From: SAR116 cluster bacterium
Lineage (GTDB): Bacteria > Pseudomonadota > Alphaproteobacteria > Puniceispirillales > Puniceispirillaceae
Length of the DNA stretch: 44,980 nucleotides
Direction of reading: 5' to 3'
NCBI GenBank assembly: GCA_004212735.1
Contig: SHBD01000011.1
Span: 1-44,980 of the forward strand
Each line of letters opens with the position of its first letter. Within the stretch, counting starts at the first letter, position 1. The notes under the pieces were generated by a model that was not told the DNA's origin, did not search any database, and saw nothing but the letters and a program-made list of their open reading frames with translations. The position numbers and the translations under genes are program-made. Below, piece after piece: positions 34,853-43,796 of the stretch.

Positions 34853-35611
34853 TCAGCCAGCGTCGTGGTCATATTGGCGAAGGGACATGAATTTGTCATG
34901 TCCAATGGTGACAAAGCCTCTGATCTGCAACCTTCCGAGCGCTGCCAAATCTTGGCTCACAGCCGCCTTTACCGAAGAGCGGACCGGAGCCACCCATTCA
35001 GCCTTGTTGGTAATGAGAGGCAAGCCCGGTACTGGCGCTGTCGACTTGACAATTTTCAATGTGGCAGCAAGGTCACTGTGGCTTTGCATTGCATATCGCC
35101 ACGTCACTGCATCAATTGCAGCACAATCAGCGCTCTTATCAGCAACCATCATCAGCGAGGATTGGTGGCTACCGGACTGGCACATCTGAGCAAAGAAAAC
35201 ATCCGCGCCCCCAAGCAACCGATCAACGCAGCAAAATCCAGATTCGGAATTCCGCTCATTAAAGGCAAAAGAGGCGGTTACGAACTCGTCAAGTGTTTCC
35301 CGGGGATCTTCCCGTCGGGCGACGATATGGCTTTGATAATGGCCAGGGCTGCAATCAGGCAATCCATAATCAAAATTTCCAATCAAATGTGCATCATGAA
35401 ACAGGGTTGTCCGATAAGGCTTGCCGCATGTCATCCCAAGCAAAAGATCTGGCTGCTGCCACAATGTCGGGTAATCGTCACCGCGTGTCAGCACGGTAGG
35501 CGCATCAATCCCAATCTCCAATAGCTTCTTGGCGATCGCATACCATAGTGCATCAGTGGCCTCGCGTAATTCGGGTCGATCATACATCGGCAGACAGGCG
35601 ATCATGGTCAT
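34853..35611 (-). CDS. PhnD-like phosphate/phosphonate-binding-fold protein without signal peptide
   Basis: This 252-residue protein has the pattern of the PhnD-like periplasmic-binding fold: YDRPELREATDALW at the start, LLLGMTCGKPYRTTL, then SGFCCVDRLLGG and a later CAAIDAVTWRY segment typical of these domains. It lacks an N-terminal signal peptide and no ABC permease or ATPase gene is adjacent, so it is not an ordinary transporter subunit. Such stand-alone versions are common but not characterised. A 219-residue open frame on the opposite strand covers the same bases; the family resemblance decides for this one. It is divergent from the TPR gene. Confidence 0.75.
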   Translation of the reverse strand: MTMIACLPMYDRPELREATDALWYAIAKKLLEIGIDAPTVLTRGDDYPTLWQQPDLLLGMTCGKPYRTTLFHDAHLIGNFDYGLPDCSPGHYQSHIVARREDPRETLDEFVTASFAFNERNSESGFCCVDRLLGGADVFFAQMCQSGSHQSSLMMVADKSADCAAIDAVTWRYAMQSHSDLAATLKIVKSTAPVPGLPLITNKAEWVAPVRSSVKAAVSQDLAALGRLQIRGFVTIGHDKFMSLRQYDHDAG

Positions 35612-35785
35612 TCTTTGTAGCTCGCTGATGAATCCGATCTGGTCAGCCTGTCGCCGGACGCCCTAGACTAAACCAGTTGTTAGAGGCACTATATCAACAG
35701 CTTCACATTTAATTTGCCAACCTGCAAGACCACCCGCCAACCAGCGATGATGCAGTGAGTTAAGCCGATTGCAGGTTTTACGATT

Positions 35786-37480
35786 ATGACCAGAAAACAG
35801 AAAAAAGATCAGACAATTCTTGACTTTGATTTGGGCACCCATTCATTCCCAGTCAGCACCTCATCAGCACAAGCTCAAAAATTCTTCGATCAGGGCCTGA
35901 ATTGGTGTTTCGCCTTCAATCAAGAAGAAGGGGTCACCTGTTTCACAAGGGCGCTGGAACATGATCCACAATGCGCAATGCTGCATTGGGGTATCGCTTA
36001 TGCGGCAGGCCCATTTTACAACATGCCCTGGGCTGATTTCAGCAAGCCCGAAGCTGACGGCTGCACAGCTTTTTGTCGTGGGCACATTGACGAAGCGGCA
36101 AATCTCTGTTCAGAGGCAACGCATCTTGAAAAGGCGTTGATTGAAGCACTTTCATGCCGCATTCAGAAACCGTACACGGTCTCGCACAAAGAATTTTGCA
36201 ACTGGGATGACGCCTATGCCAACGCCATGCGACAGGTAACAGTCGATTTTCCCGACAATCTCGATGTCATCGCTCTTTGTGTCGAGGCGATGATGACAAG
36301 AACCCCTTGGCGCATGTGGGATGTAAACACCGGCAAACCGCCATGCGGGGCAGACACGCTGGAAGCCATTACTCTTTGCGAGAGGGCAATCTTGATGGCT
36401 GATCAAAAGAACATGCCCCAGCACCCAGCAATCCTACACCTTCACATTCACCTTTTGGAAATGTCAGACGAGCCGGAACGGGCAATTGATTCGGCTGATC
36501 GTTTGCGAGGGCTCTGCCCAGATGCGGGCCATATCCACCACATGCCCGGCCATATCTATGTCCTGTGCGGAGCCTATGAGAAAGCGAAGAAATGCAGCGA
36601 AAGAGCAATCTCGGTAAACCGCAGATATCTGGCCTATGCCGGACCACATAATTACTACACGACAGCGCGTTGCCATGATCTGCATTTGATGGTTTACAGT
36701 TGCATGCTGCTTGGCCAGTTCACACCTGCGCTTGCCGCCGCCAACGAAATTTGCGCCAACCTGACCCCAGACGTCATTGACCTCCCCGACAAACCATGCA
36801 TCGCCGCCACCATGGAGGGCTACCATTCGATGTGGATGCACGTGCTGGTTCGTTTTGGAAAATGGCAGGAAATTATCGACACGCCACCTCCCATCGACTC
36901 ATCTCTCTATTGTGTAACCGCTTCCATGCACCATTATGCGAGGGCGGTGGCGCATGCGGCTCTACAGCAAGAAATCGAAGCCGAACAGGAAAAAGAAAAT
37001 TTCTACGAATCTTTAAAACGAATTCCCCTTGAACGTAAATTCTTCAACAATGCTGCTCTTGCCATTCTTGGTGTTGGCGAGACCATGATGCTTGGAGAAC
37101 TGGAATATCACAAAGGCAATCACGGTCCTGCTTTTGAACATCTGCGAGACAGTGTTAGGCGCTGTGACCAGCTTCACTATTCTGAGCCATGGCCATGGAT
37201 GCACCCGCCACGACATGCGCTTGGTGCATTACTTCTGGCTCAGGGCCAATATTCAGAGGCTGAGGCAGTCTATCGCGCCGACCTTGGCTTAAGTAACGAT
37301 GTGTACCGGTGTGCGCAGCACAGGAACAACGTCTGGGCACTCCATGGCCTTGTTGAATGCCTGAGGCACCGGGGTGAGAGCGAAGAACGGCAATTGCTGG
37401 AATCGCGATTGAGGTTGGCGATGACAAAGACCGATGTTGAAATCAACTCATCATGCTGTTGTCGCAAATTAGATCACTGA
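35786..37480 (+). CDS. His-rich tetratricopeptide-repeat protein
   Basis: This 564-residue protein is built of TPR-like helical pairs with no signal peptide or membrane segment. Repeats are seen at about 30-60 (QKFFDQGLNWCFAFNQEEGV), 235-270 and 465-500 (ALGALLLAQGQYSEAEAVY). The middle has conserved-looking His clusters: LHLHIHLLE, GHIHHMPGHIYVL, GPHNYYTTARCHDLHL. The HMP(G/S)HI segment is shared with a family of bacterial and fungal TPR proteins that I recognise but cannot name functionally. The His groups could form a metal site. It is monocistronic, divergent from the PhnD-like gene, and ends 225 bases before slyX. Confidence 0.8.
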   Translation: MTRKQKKDQTILDFDLGTHSFPVSTSSAQAQKFFDQGLNWCFAFNQEEGVTCFTRALEHDPQCAMLHWGIAYAAGPFYNMPWADFSKPEADGCTAFCRGHIDEAANLCSEATHLEKALIEALSCRIQKPYTVSHKEFCNWDDAYANAMRQVTVDFPDNLDVIALCVEAMMTRTPWRMWDVNTGKPPCGADTLEAITLCERAILMADQKNMPQHPAILHLHIHLLEMSDEPERAIDSADRLRGLCPDAGHIHHMPGHIYVLCGAYEKAKKCSERAISVNRRYLAYAGPHNYYTTARCHDLHLMVYSCMLLGQFTPALAAANEICANLTPDVIDLPDKPCIAATMEGYHSMWMHVLVRFGKWQEIIDTPPPIDSSLYCVTASMHHYARAVAHAALQQEIEAEQEKENFYESLKRIPLERKFFNNAALAILGVGETMMLGELEYHKGNHGPAFEHLRDSVRRCDQLHYSEPWPWMHPPRHALGALLLAQGQYSEAEAVYRADLGLSNDVYRCAQHRNNVWALHGLVECLRHRGESEERQLLESRLRLAMTKTDVEINSSCCCRKLDH

Positions 37481-37705
37481 CCCTATCATTACCCTATCAG
37501 CGAGAGGGCACACCAAGGAAGTTTCCTCGGATGGCCAAGATGCCCCAGCCGGTAGCAAGAGCAATTGAGGATGTCAGAAACAGTTTGTGGAGATCATGCA
37601 TCGATATGGGTATGAAACCACTATGTGTGAGGCTCATTCTGTCAATTTTCTAACTGCAGCTGGTGGGCCAGTGATCGCTAGCAGCATGAGACCTTTGAAT
37701 GGGAC

Positions 37706-37912
37706 TCAATAATGTGGTGGCGGGGTATCTTCCTCAGGCTTCAAGATACCACTATCTGACTGTGCAGACAATATTCTGCTTGCCAGAGTTTCGATCTCCT
37801 GCCTTAGACTACCAATTTCTCGCTGCTGAGAATAAAGCTCGTCGCTCATATGGGATAAATCAGCCTGCATGAGGGCGACCAGTTCTTCCAACCTAGTGGT
37901 CCTGTCATCCAT
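37706..37912 (-). CDS. slyX: SlyX-family protein
   Basis: This 68-residue protein is a coiled coil over about residues 3-50 (heptad pattern through RLEELVALMQADLSHMSDELYSQQ) and ends EEDTPPPHY, the characteristic SlyX tail. The length fits the family. ATG 37912 is chosen with GGGA upstream; the in-frame ATG at 37957 adds a non-family leader. The function of SlyX is not established. It stands alone, downstream of the winged-helix operon on the same strand. Confidence 0.85.
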   Translation of the reverse strand: MDDRTTRLEELVALMQADLSHMSDELYSQQREIGSLRQEIETLASRILSAQSDSGILKPEEDTPPPHY

Positions 37913-38085
37913 ATCTAAATCCCACAAAAATGTTCTGCTCTCATATCTCTTGCGCATGGTGCAATCATGTCAAGTGATTAAGACACCAATCCGTCATCAA
38001 ATTCAGATGCTTAGCTTAATTTCTGAAAAAACAGCCTTTTACATAGGTAGAGTTGAATATAGCACACCAACCACCATGGTGATCC

Positions 38086-38610
38086 TCAGAGTTGCTTACA
38101 TACTTTAGAGAGCAGTTTGACAAACTCCTGTTTCTCAAATGGATAAATTTCCTCGACGATCAGCTGATTTACCGACGAGTCAACATTCAGATCTATACCG
38201 GTCTCATCACTGATAATCACCCATCCGCGCCCCTCAAGACTACGCACTCTACGCCTGACTGTCTCGAAAGGGATGGCGGTGAGCCTCTCAATGGCAGCAA
38301 AAGTGAGGCGTTTTGACCCGCCGGCAGCGCCAGCATCATTGTTGTATCGGGACCAGAGTTTGAGTGCTGTGTCAAAACTATTGTCATCCGCGTCAGTGGT
38401 TTCACGGATGTTTAAAAGAAAGTGGTGCCAGCAGATCACCTGCATAATCATGGCATCAAGCGGATTACCCAGCGTTGCATTCAGCTTTTGCGTGCGAGCC
38501 ACAAAGAACAGCAGAATTTCTGGCCAAATCACCGAAAATTTTTCGGTAACAAGTTCTTGCAACTGTTCGTCACTCGGACGGGCTGTGCCTTCTTTGTCAA
38601 CGCTACCCAT
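38086..38610 (-). CDS. Winged-helix DNA-binding protein, unrecognised family
   Basis: This 174-residue protein has a helical N-terminal half (IWPEILLFFVARTQKLN, MIMQVICWHHFLLNIRE) that looks like a dimerisation or ligand domain. A winged helix-turn-helix follows at about 100-150: LTFAAIERLTAIPFETVRRRVRSLEGRG and a wing VIISDETG. The arrangement is MarR-like in general form, but I cannot place it in a named family. It is the last gene of a run of four minus-strand genes after the putative lipoprotein, separated from it by 29 bases. Confidence 0.75.
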   Translation of the reverse strand: MGSVDKEGTARPSDEQLQELVTEKFSVIWPEILLFFVARTQKLNATLGNPLDAMIMQVICWHHFLLNIRETTDADDNSFDTALKLWSRYNNDAGAAGGSKRLTFAAIERLTAIPFETVRRRVRSLEGRGWVIISDETGIDLNVDSSVNQLIVEEIYPFEKQEFVKLLSKVCKQL

Positions 38611-38639
38611 TACTCAAACCCAATCACGGCGTAATCTAC

Positions 38640-39023
38640 TTAGGTGGCGTCAGCACCTCTGCAGTCAAAATTTGCAACAATTTTAGCCTCGAACACGGAC
38701 ATCGAAACAATCACGCCGCGATCATAGCCGATCTTTCTACAGTTTTCATCAATTCTTTCCCTAACCTCTGTTGGCGGCATGATGAAATTTCCATTGGTTG
38801 CATCCCACTCAATGACCTTCTTAATTTTGCTGGTGGGTGCCTCTGATCTCTGATCAGCGGCTAGAGTATCCTGTGTGGATATTGTGTTGTCACCATCATC
38901 AGGTGACATTGTCAAAGGCCCCGGCAGAGTAACAGGAGGTGCCTGACACGCACCAAACACCAAAACCATTGCGAAAAGATGGCCAAAATTTGTTGAATGT
39001 CTAAAAATTTTGCTACCGAGCAT
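38640..39023 (-). CDS. Putative lipoprotein, function unknown
   Basis: This 127-residue protein has an N-terminal hydrophobic stretch (about 13-25) ending in a lipobox-like VFGAC with Cys26, so it is probably lipidated and anchored in the envelope. A low-complexity Pro/Asp/Thr linker follows, then a compact domain with two Cys (about 93 and 121) that could form a disulfide. No family recognised. It starts 3 bases after the stop of the upstream membrane protein. Confidence 0.65.
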   Translation of the reverse strand: MLGSKIFRHSTNFGHLFAMVLVFGACQAPPVTLPGPLTMSPDDGDNTISTQDTLAADQRSEAPTSKIKKVIEWDATNGNFIMPPTEVRERIDENCRKIGYDRGVIVSMSVFEAKIVANFDCRGADAT

Positions 39024-39026
39024 CGG

Positions 39027-39467
39027 TTAACCCGCAAGCAACTTTGGCAAAAAATATATATTTTGGACAGACGCCTCCGGCGAGCTTACGAACCGGCCCT
39101 CGGCCGCACGAACACTGAGAGTGATATGACGCGGGGTTCTCTCGGTAACGTCAAATGCCACAACAACATGGTCGATGTTACTGTAGACAAAATGTCTCAC
39201 GACTTCACATCGCTTGCCCGTGCGCTGGCAATAAATAGTCGCGCCAAGGGATAGATTCAACTTACTAATCTTATGCATCACATAAACCCGAGGTGAGAGG
39301 GGCAACGCCACAACAGCACTGCCCCAAAACACAACCATTGCTACAATGCACATCTTCTTAAGAAAGCGGAACAGCCAGAGTACCCATTTTGAGGGTTTAC
39401 ATAAAGTACATTGAGGGGGCGCATCGGCCTTCTTCTTATCTGCCGGACGCCGCTTGGAAATAACCAT
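39027..39467 (-). CDS. Single-span membrane protein, function unknown
   Basis: This 146-residue protein has a Lys-rich cytoplasmic N-terminus with a CxxC (about 20-23), one membrane segment (about 39-58, MCIVAMVVFWGSAVVALPL) and a probably periplasmic domain with two Cys (TIYCQRTGKRCEVV). It starts 7 bases after the EamA stop and ends 3 bases before the lipoprotein gene, so the three are co-transcribed. The frame is open further to 39503 but ATG 39467 fits the spacing. No family recognised. Confidence 0.65.
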   Translation of the reverse strand: MVISKRRPADKKKADAPPQCTLCKPSKWVLWLFRFLKKMCIVAMVVFWGSAVVALPLSPRVYVMHKISKLNLSLGATIYCQRTGKRCEVVRHFVYSNIDHVVVAFDVTERTPRHITLSVRAAEGRFVSSPEASVQNIYFLPKLLAG

Positions 39468-39474
39468 GGCAATG

Positions 39475-40392
39475 CTACTTTGGAAGCTTCGCCTTGCCAG
39501 CAATCACAGCCGTCTGTTTTGTCCGCCGTTCACGATAAATAATAATCAGACCGGCAAGAATGATGAAAATTATGCCCGGGAAAAGATCATCAAAGGGGGC
39601 CTCAGAAAAAAACAGCCATCCAAGAGTGAAGGAAATCGGGATGCCAAAATATTCAAATGGTGACAAAGCACTGGGATCAGCCATTCGATAAGCTGTCACC
39701 AGACACATAACACCCGTGCCACCAAACACGCCCATCAACAGAAAAAGTCCTGCATCAAACTGAGACTCCAATGGCACCGGCGTCTCAACGGCGTAGAGAC
39801 AGATAATGGCAAATAAACATGTACTTATTTGCTGGGTGAGCTGGATTGATGCTGAGGGAATGTCTTCCGGGTAAAGCCGGACAAGCAAACTCGAAATTGC
39901 ATAACCAAGTGCGGCAATTATGGGGTAGATCATATAGGCCGAAAAACTCGCATCGAATGGCTTCATCACCGTCAGCATGCCAACAAAGCCCAAGGCAATC
40001 GCGCTCCAACGCCACGTGCCAACCCGATGTCCGAGTAACGGAATGGACAGAGCGGTGATAAACAGCGGTCCGGTAAACCCAAGTGCACTTGCTGTCGCAA
40101 ATTCAATTTTAGTCAGCGCCGTGTAGAAGCAATATTGCGCAGAGAGAACACTCACTGAGCGAATCAAAAGGATCAGATGAAACCTCGGCCTGTTTAGAGC
40201 GCGTAGCGTGGCAAATTGCTGAAACCGCCAAAGCAGTAGCAAAGGCGGGATAATGCCAAAGAAATTGCGAAAAATCGAAACCTGAAAAATTGGGTAGGTG
40301 CCGCCAAGCATCCTCACAAGGATCCCCATCAAATCAAATGCAAAGACACCAAACAGCAGAACAACTATCGCCGATATAAGATTTCTTTGCAT
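39475..40392 (-). CDS. EamA-family (DMT superfamily) membrane transporter
   Basis: This 305-residue protein has ten hydrophobic segments in two homologous halves, the EamA pattern. SALGFTGPLFITALSIPLLG at about residues 90-110 and the matching SPFEYFGIPISFTLGWLFF in the second half are the usual fourth-helix regions. Members export amino acids, nucleosides or other metabolites; direction and substrate are unknown. ATG 40392 gives a family-like start; the upstream ATG at 40425 adds a leader. It heads an operon with two unknown envelope proteins and a winged-helix protein, divergent from htpG. Confidence 0.9.
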   Translation of the reverse strand: MQRNLISAIVVLLFGVFAFDLMGILVRMLGGTYPIFQVSIFRNFFGIIPPLLLLWRFQQFATLRALNRPRFHLILLIRSVSVLSAQYCFYTALTKIEFATASALGFTGPLFITALSIPLLGHRVGTWRWSAIALGFVGMLTVMKPFDASFSAYMIYPIIAALGYAISSLLVRLYPEDIPSASIQLTQQISTCLFAIICLYAVETPVPLESQFDAGLFLLMGVFGGTGVMCLVTAYRMADPSALSPFEYFGIPISFTLGWLFFSEAPFDDLFPGIIFIILAGLIIIYRERRTKQTAVIAGKAKLPK

Positions 40393-40556
40393 TACGGCAC
40401 CAACAATCAAGAAGCAATCAATCACGCTAGCGTTGATTCGCTCTTTTGGATATCCAAATCTCCACCCCTATTTTTGCGCCACAAAACTGGAGCCTACATC
40501 TTGAAAAATAGTGGCAAAATCCCACCTCCAACACGGTGAGACCGGAGGAGGAAACA

Positions 40557-42422
40557 ATGTCTGACAAGCAATTCAACTTTGAAGCCGATACGGGCAAAAT
40601 TCTGAATATCGTCATCAATTCACTATATTCTCAACGGGAGATTTTTCTTCGTGAGCTCATCTCAAACGCCTCGGACGCCATCAACAAACGGATATTTGAG
40701 ACGCTGAGCGCAGGAGAAGCTGGCAACACCTTTGATGGCGCCATCACCATCGCCGTCGACAAGAAAACCCGGACGATCACAATCTCTGACAACGGCATTG
40801 GATTGACCGGTGATGAAATGGTGGCGACACTTGGCACTATCGCCAGCTCCGGCACAAAAGCCTTTATGGAGTCTATGGATACCAGTAATAAGGGCGAGAT
40901 TGGCGATCAGTTGATCGGCCAATTTGGTGTCGGGTTCTATTCCGCCTTTATGGTCGCTGAAAAGATCACCGTTATCTCACACAAGCACGCCGCAGATGAA
41001 GTCAACGCGTGGACAAGTGATGGGCAATCAGGTTTTACGATTGCCAGCGCAGAACGTGAAGCCGTAGGCTCGGATGTCATCCTTACATTGCGCAAGGATG
41101 CCAAGGAGTTTTTGGAACAGGAGCGAATTTCCTATCTCGTCAAGAAGTATTCTGACCACATTGCCCAACCAATTTCCTGGGTGAACAAGGATGGTGACCC
41201 CGAGCAATTGAACTCATCCATCGCCTTGTGGACGAGGGCACCCAAAGACATATCCGAAGAAGACTATCTGAGCTTTTACCATGAAGTCGCCGCAGCCTAC
41301 GATGCCCCGTTTGCCACCTTGCACAATCGGACCGAGGGAACGGTTGAATTTACCAACCTCTTGTTTGTTCCATCTTCCGCACCGTTTGATTTGTTCGAGC
41401 CCGAGCGCAAACCAAAATTGCAGCTCTATGTAAATAGAGTTTTTATCACCGACAGCTGCGAGGATCTCGTGCCGAAATGGATGCGCTTTGTTCGCGGAGT
41501 CATCGACACACCAGATGTCGACCTCAACGTAAGCCGTGAGATGCTGCAACAAAATCCAGTTGTCACCAAAATCAGAAAAGCACTTACAAAGCGTGTTCTG
41601 GCTGAGCTGAAAAAAGCTCTGGAGAAGCGACACGAGGAATACCAATCTCTGTGGGGAGCCCTCGGCAAAGTAATCAAGGAAGGGCTGTATGAGGATCAGG
41701 ACAACAAGGAAAAGATACTTGATATCAGCCTGTTCAAATCAACCAAGGCGAATGAACTTGTGACCCTGCAGAATTATGTCGACAATTTCGCCAAAGGTCA
41801 GGAATTTATCTATTATCTGTCCACGGAGAACGCGGAGCTTGCACTTAACAGCCCGCACCTCGAGAGCTTTGAGGCAAAGGGCATTGATGTTTTGTTACTC
41901 TCCGACCCAATTGACGATTTCTGGTTGGCAAACATGTCCGACTTCAAGGGCAAGGCATTTCAATCAATCACCAGAGGTGAGATTGACCTGTCGAAAGTCG
42001 GCGAACAGACCAAGAAAGAAGACGAAGCTGAGCCTGTGTTGAATGACAGTCTTGTCGCAAAGGTTAAACATGCGCTTGATAGCCATGTGTCTGATGTCCG
42101 AAGTTCAGCGCACATGGAAAGGAGCCTAGCCCGGCTAGTGGCGGACGAAAATGGGATGGATCCACAGATGGAGCGGATGATGCGGATGCACAATCCGGAT
42201 TTCAAGGGTGGCCCGAAAATCCTTGAGTTGAACGCAAAACATCCATTGATCAAAACTCTGAATGAGCGGCTCGAGGCTGGTGAGTTCGATGGATCGGAAA
42301 AATTTGCAAAGCTGATTTTCGACAGCGCTATGGTATCTGATGGAGAGTCGATTGCTGATCCCAGAGAATTTGCCGAACGTATCGCGGATGTTATGCAACA
42401 GGCCCTTGAAAAAACGGGGTAA
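40557..42422 (+). CDS. htpG: Molecular chaperone HtpG (Hsp90)
   Basis: This 621-residue Hsp90 has the expected start FNFEADTGKILNIVINSLYS and the ATP-site residues in LRELISNASDAINK (Glu and Asn of the GHKL fold), ISDNGIGL and GQFGVGFYSAF. A middle domain with NLNVSREMLQQ-type segment follows, and the C-terminal dimerisation region. The length is normal. ATG 40557 follows a textbook GGAGGA site; the frame begins 7 codons earlier without one. HtpG assists folding of client proteins and is usually heat-induced; no sigma-32 promoter was identified with confidence in 40393-40556. It is monocistronic. Confidence 0.97.
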   Translation: MSDKQFNFEADTGKILNIVINSLYSQREIFLRELISNASDAINKRIFETLSAGEAGNTFDGAITIAVDKKTRTITISDNGIGLTGDEMVATLGTIASSGTKAFMESMDTSNKGEIGDQLIGQFGVGFYSAFMVAEKITVISHKHAADEVNAWTSDGQSGFTIASAEREAVGSDVILTLRKDAKEFLEQERISYLVKKYSDHIAQPISWVNKDGDPEQLNSSIALWTRAPKDISEEDYLSFYHEVAAAYDAPFATLHNRTEGTVEFTNLLFVPSSAPFDLFEPERKPKLQLYVNRVFITDSCEDLVPKWMRFVRGVIDTPDVDLNVSREMLQQNPVVTKIRKALTKRVLAELKKALEKRHEEYQSLWGALGKVIKEGLYEDQDNKEKILDISLFKSTKANELVTLQNYVDNFAKGQEFIYYLSTENAELALNSPHLESFEAKGIDVLLLSDPIDDFWLANMSDFKGKAFQSITRGEIDLSKVGEQTKKEDEAEPVLNDSLVAKVKHALDSHVSDVRSSAHMERSLARLVADENGMDPQMERMMRMHNPDFKGGPKILELNAKHPLIKTLNERLEAGEFDGSEKFAKLIFDSAMVSDGESIADPREFAERIADVMQQALEKTG

Positions 42423-42556
42423 ACTGCCACCCAATAACGCATTTCATGGTTGAAGCTCGCCCCGATGTTGTTTCATGAACGATCGCCTTTGGCCAGCGAC
42501 ATGCCTAATGTTTTTGTTACCCACCGCCACCTAGACACCGGGGGCCAGAGAAGCTT

Positions 42557-42658
42557 GTCGCTCAGATTAAACTTACAAACATTTTTAAGAATTATGGGAA
42601 TACGAGCTTCACTCATGTCGTTGACTTAAAAATTGATAATGCGGGATGCTACGTCGAA
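42557..42658 (+). pseudogene. Decayed N-terminus of a MalK/UgpC-type ABC ATPase
   Basis: Translating 42557-42658 gives AQIKLTNIFKNYGNT followed by FTHVVDLKIDNA, which lines up with the first 30 residues of sugar ABC ATPases (typically AxVxLxNVxKxYGxxxxxxxVDLxIxDGEF). There is no start codon (GTC in its place), the sequence degrades exactly where the Walker A region should come, and a TGA ends it at 42659. The stretch after it (to about 42700) shows no Walker motifs. It is a relic of a transporter gene, next to galT-galK. The remainder of 42423-42701 holds nothing else I can identify. Confidence 0.6.
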
Positions 42659-42701
42659 TGACTCAACGACCATCTGGCGAAAATTAGCTATTTTTGGAAC
42701 A

Positions 42702-43796
42702 CTAATTATGAATTAGGTCAATGAGATAACTGTCCGGATTTCTCAAAAGAGCGTGTGAGATAACAGCATCAAATGATGCCTTTTCACAAAGGGCTACCAC
42801 GCATCCACCAAAGCCGGCGCCTGTCAACCTCGCACCAAGAGCACCTGCGCTGCGCAAACTGCCAACTAGTTGATCCAATTCTTGGCTTGAAACCTCATAA
42901 TCGTTAAGGAGTGAGTTGTGGCTCTCATCCATGAGGTTGCCTAGGCTTGCAGGGTCATTTCTCACCAGGCATTCAGCCGCTCTTTTTACCCGAGCATTTT
43001 CACTGATCACATGTTTAGCTCGTCTCATTTCGTTATTTGATGCAAATTCGAGGAGCATATCTTCGGTGGCGTTCCGCAAAGTATCAACACCCAATATTTT
43101 TGCGGCACTGGCACATTCAGCTCGTCTCTGGTTGTACACACTGTTTGACAATTTTCGTACACTGCCCGAATGAATAATGGCAACCACATGGTCCACTGGC
43201 AGAGGCAAAAATTCGTACTCCAGCGAGCGGCAATCAAGCATCATGCAACAACCAAATGACGCGGCAGCAACTACCATCGGGTCCATAATTCCACATTGTG
43301 TCCCAATGAATTCATGTTCAATCCTTTGCGCCATCCCCGCCAGCTGTTCATCTGTTGGGCAGGTCAATTTCTGGGCGGCCACCAACGCTCGAAGCAGGGC
43401 AATTACCAAAGCAGCAGATGAAGAGACACCAGCACCAGACGGAATATTCGACTTGACCAGAACCTCAAGACCTTGAAATCTTCCGCCATGCGGCAATAGT
43501 TGGTGCAGAGCGCCAATGACGAAGTCCAACCAGTGTCTGTTGAGTGCGTCACGTAGTGTTTTCTGACCCGAAGCGAACTGGTTGGAAATTCCATAAACTT
43601 GTTCATCGTTACGAATCGCGATTGCGATTTCAGTTTGGTTGCTGATTAAACAAGGTAACACTAGACCATCATTATAGTCGGTGTGCTCTCCAATCAGGTT
43701 TGCCCTCCCATGGGCATTTGCCACAGCCATTGGCTCCTTACCAAAATAGTGCTTGAATGACATGGCCATGTGATCTGACAGAAGTGGATCAGTCAT
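42702..43796 (-). CDS. galK: Galactokinase
   Basis: This 364-residue GHMP kinase phosphorylates galactose to galactose-1-phosphate. The galactokinase signature GRANLIGEHTDYNDG is at 30-44, the ATP loop SNIPSGAGVSSSAAL near 119-133, and the third motif LTGAGFGGC near 330. ATG 43796 overlaps the galT end by 8 bases and is preferred over ATG 43814, which would overlap more and adds six non-family residues. The pair galT-galK forms the core of the Leloir pathway; galE and galM are not in view. Confidence 0.94.
   Translation of the reverse strand: MTDPLLSDHMAMSFKHYFGKEPMAVANAHGRANLIGEHTDYNDGLVLPCLISNQTEIAIAIRNDEQVYGISNQFASGQKTLRDALNRHWLDFVIGALHQLLPHGGRFQGLEVLVKSNIPSGAGVSSSAALVIALLRALVAAQKLTCPTDEQLAGMAQRIEHEFIGTQCGIMDPMVVAAASFGCCMMLDCRSLEYEFLPLPVDHVVAIIHSGSVRKLSNSVYNQRRAECASAAKILGVDTLRNATEDMLLEFASNNEMRRAKHVISENARVKRAAECLVRNDPASLGNLMDESHNSLLNDYEVSSQELDQLVGSLRSAGALGARLTGAGFGGCVVALCEKASFDAVISHALLRNPDSYLIDLIHN

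Noticed and set aside
34865-35524. 219-codon plus-strand frame over the PhnD-like gene
   Set aside because: The minus-strand product matches a known fold; the plus-strand translation is rich in Cys, His and Arg as in antisense shadows.
37481-37705. Possible small gene between the TPR gene and slyX
   Set aside because: The only open frame starts inside the TPR gene without ribosome site; I see no product or RNA here.
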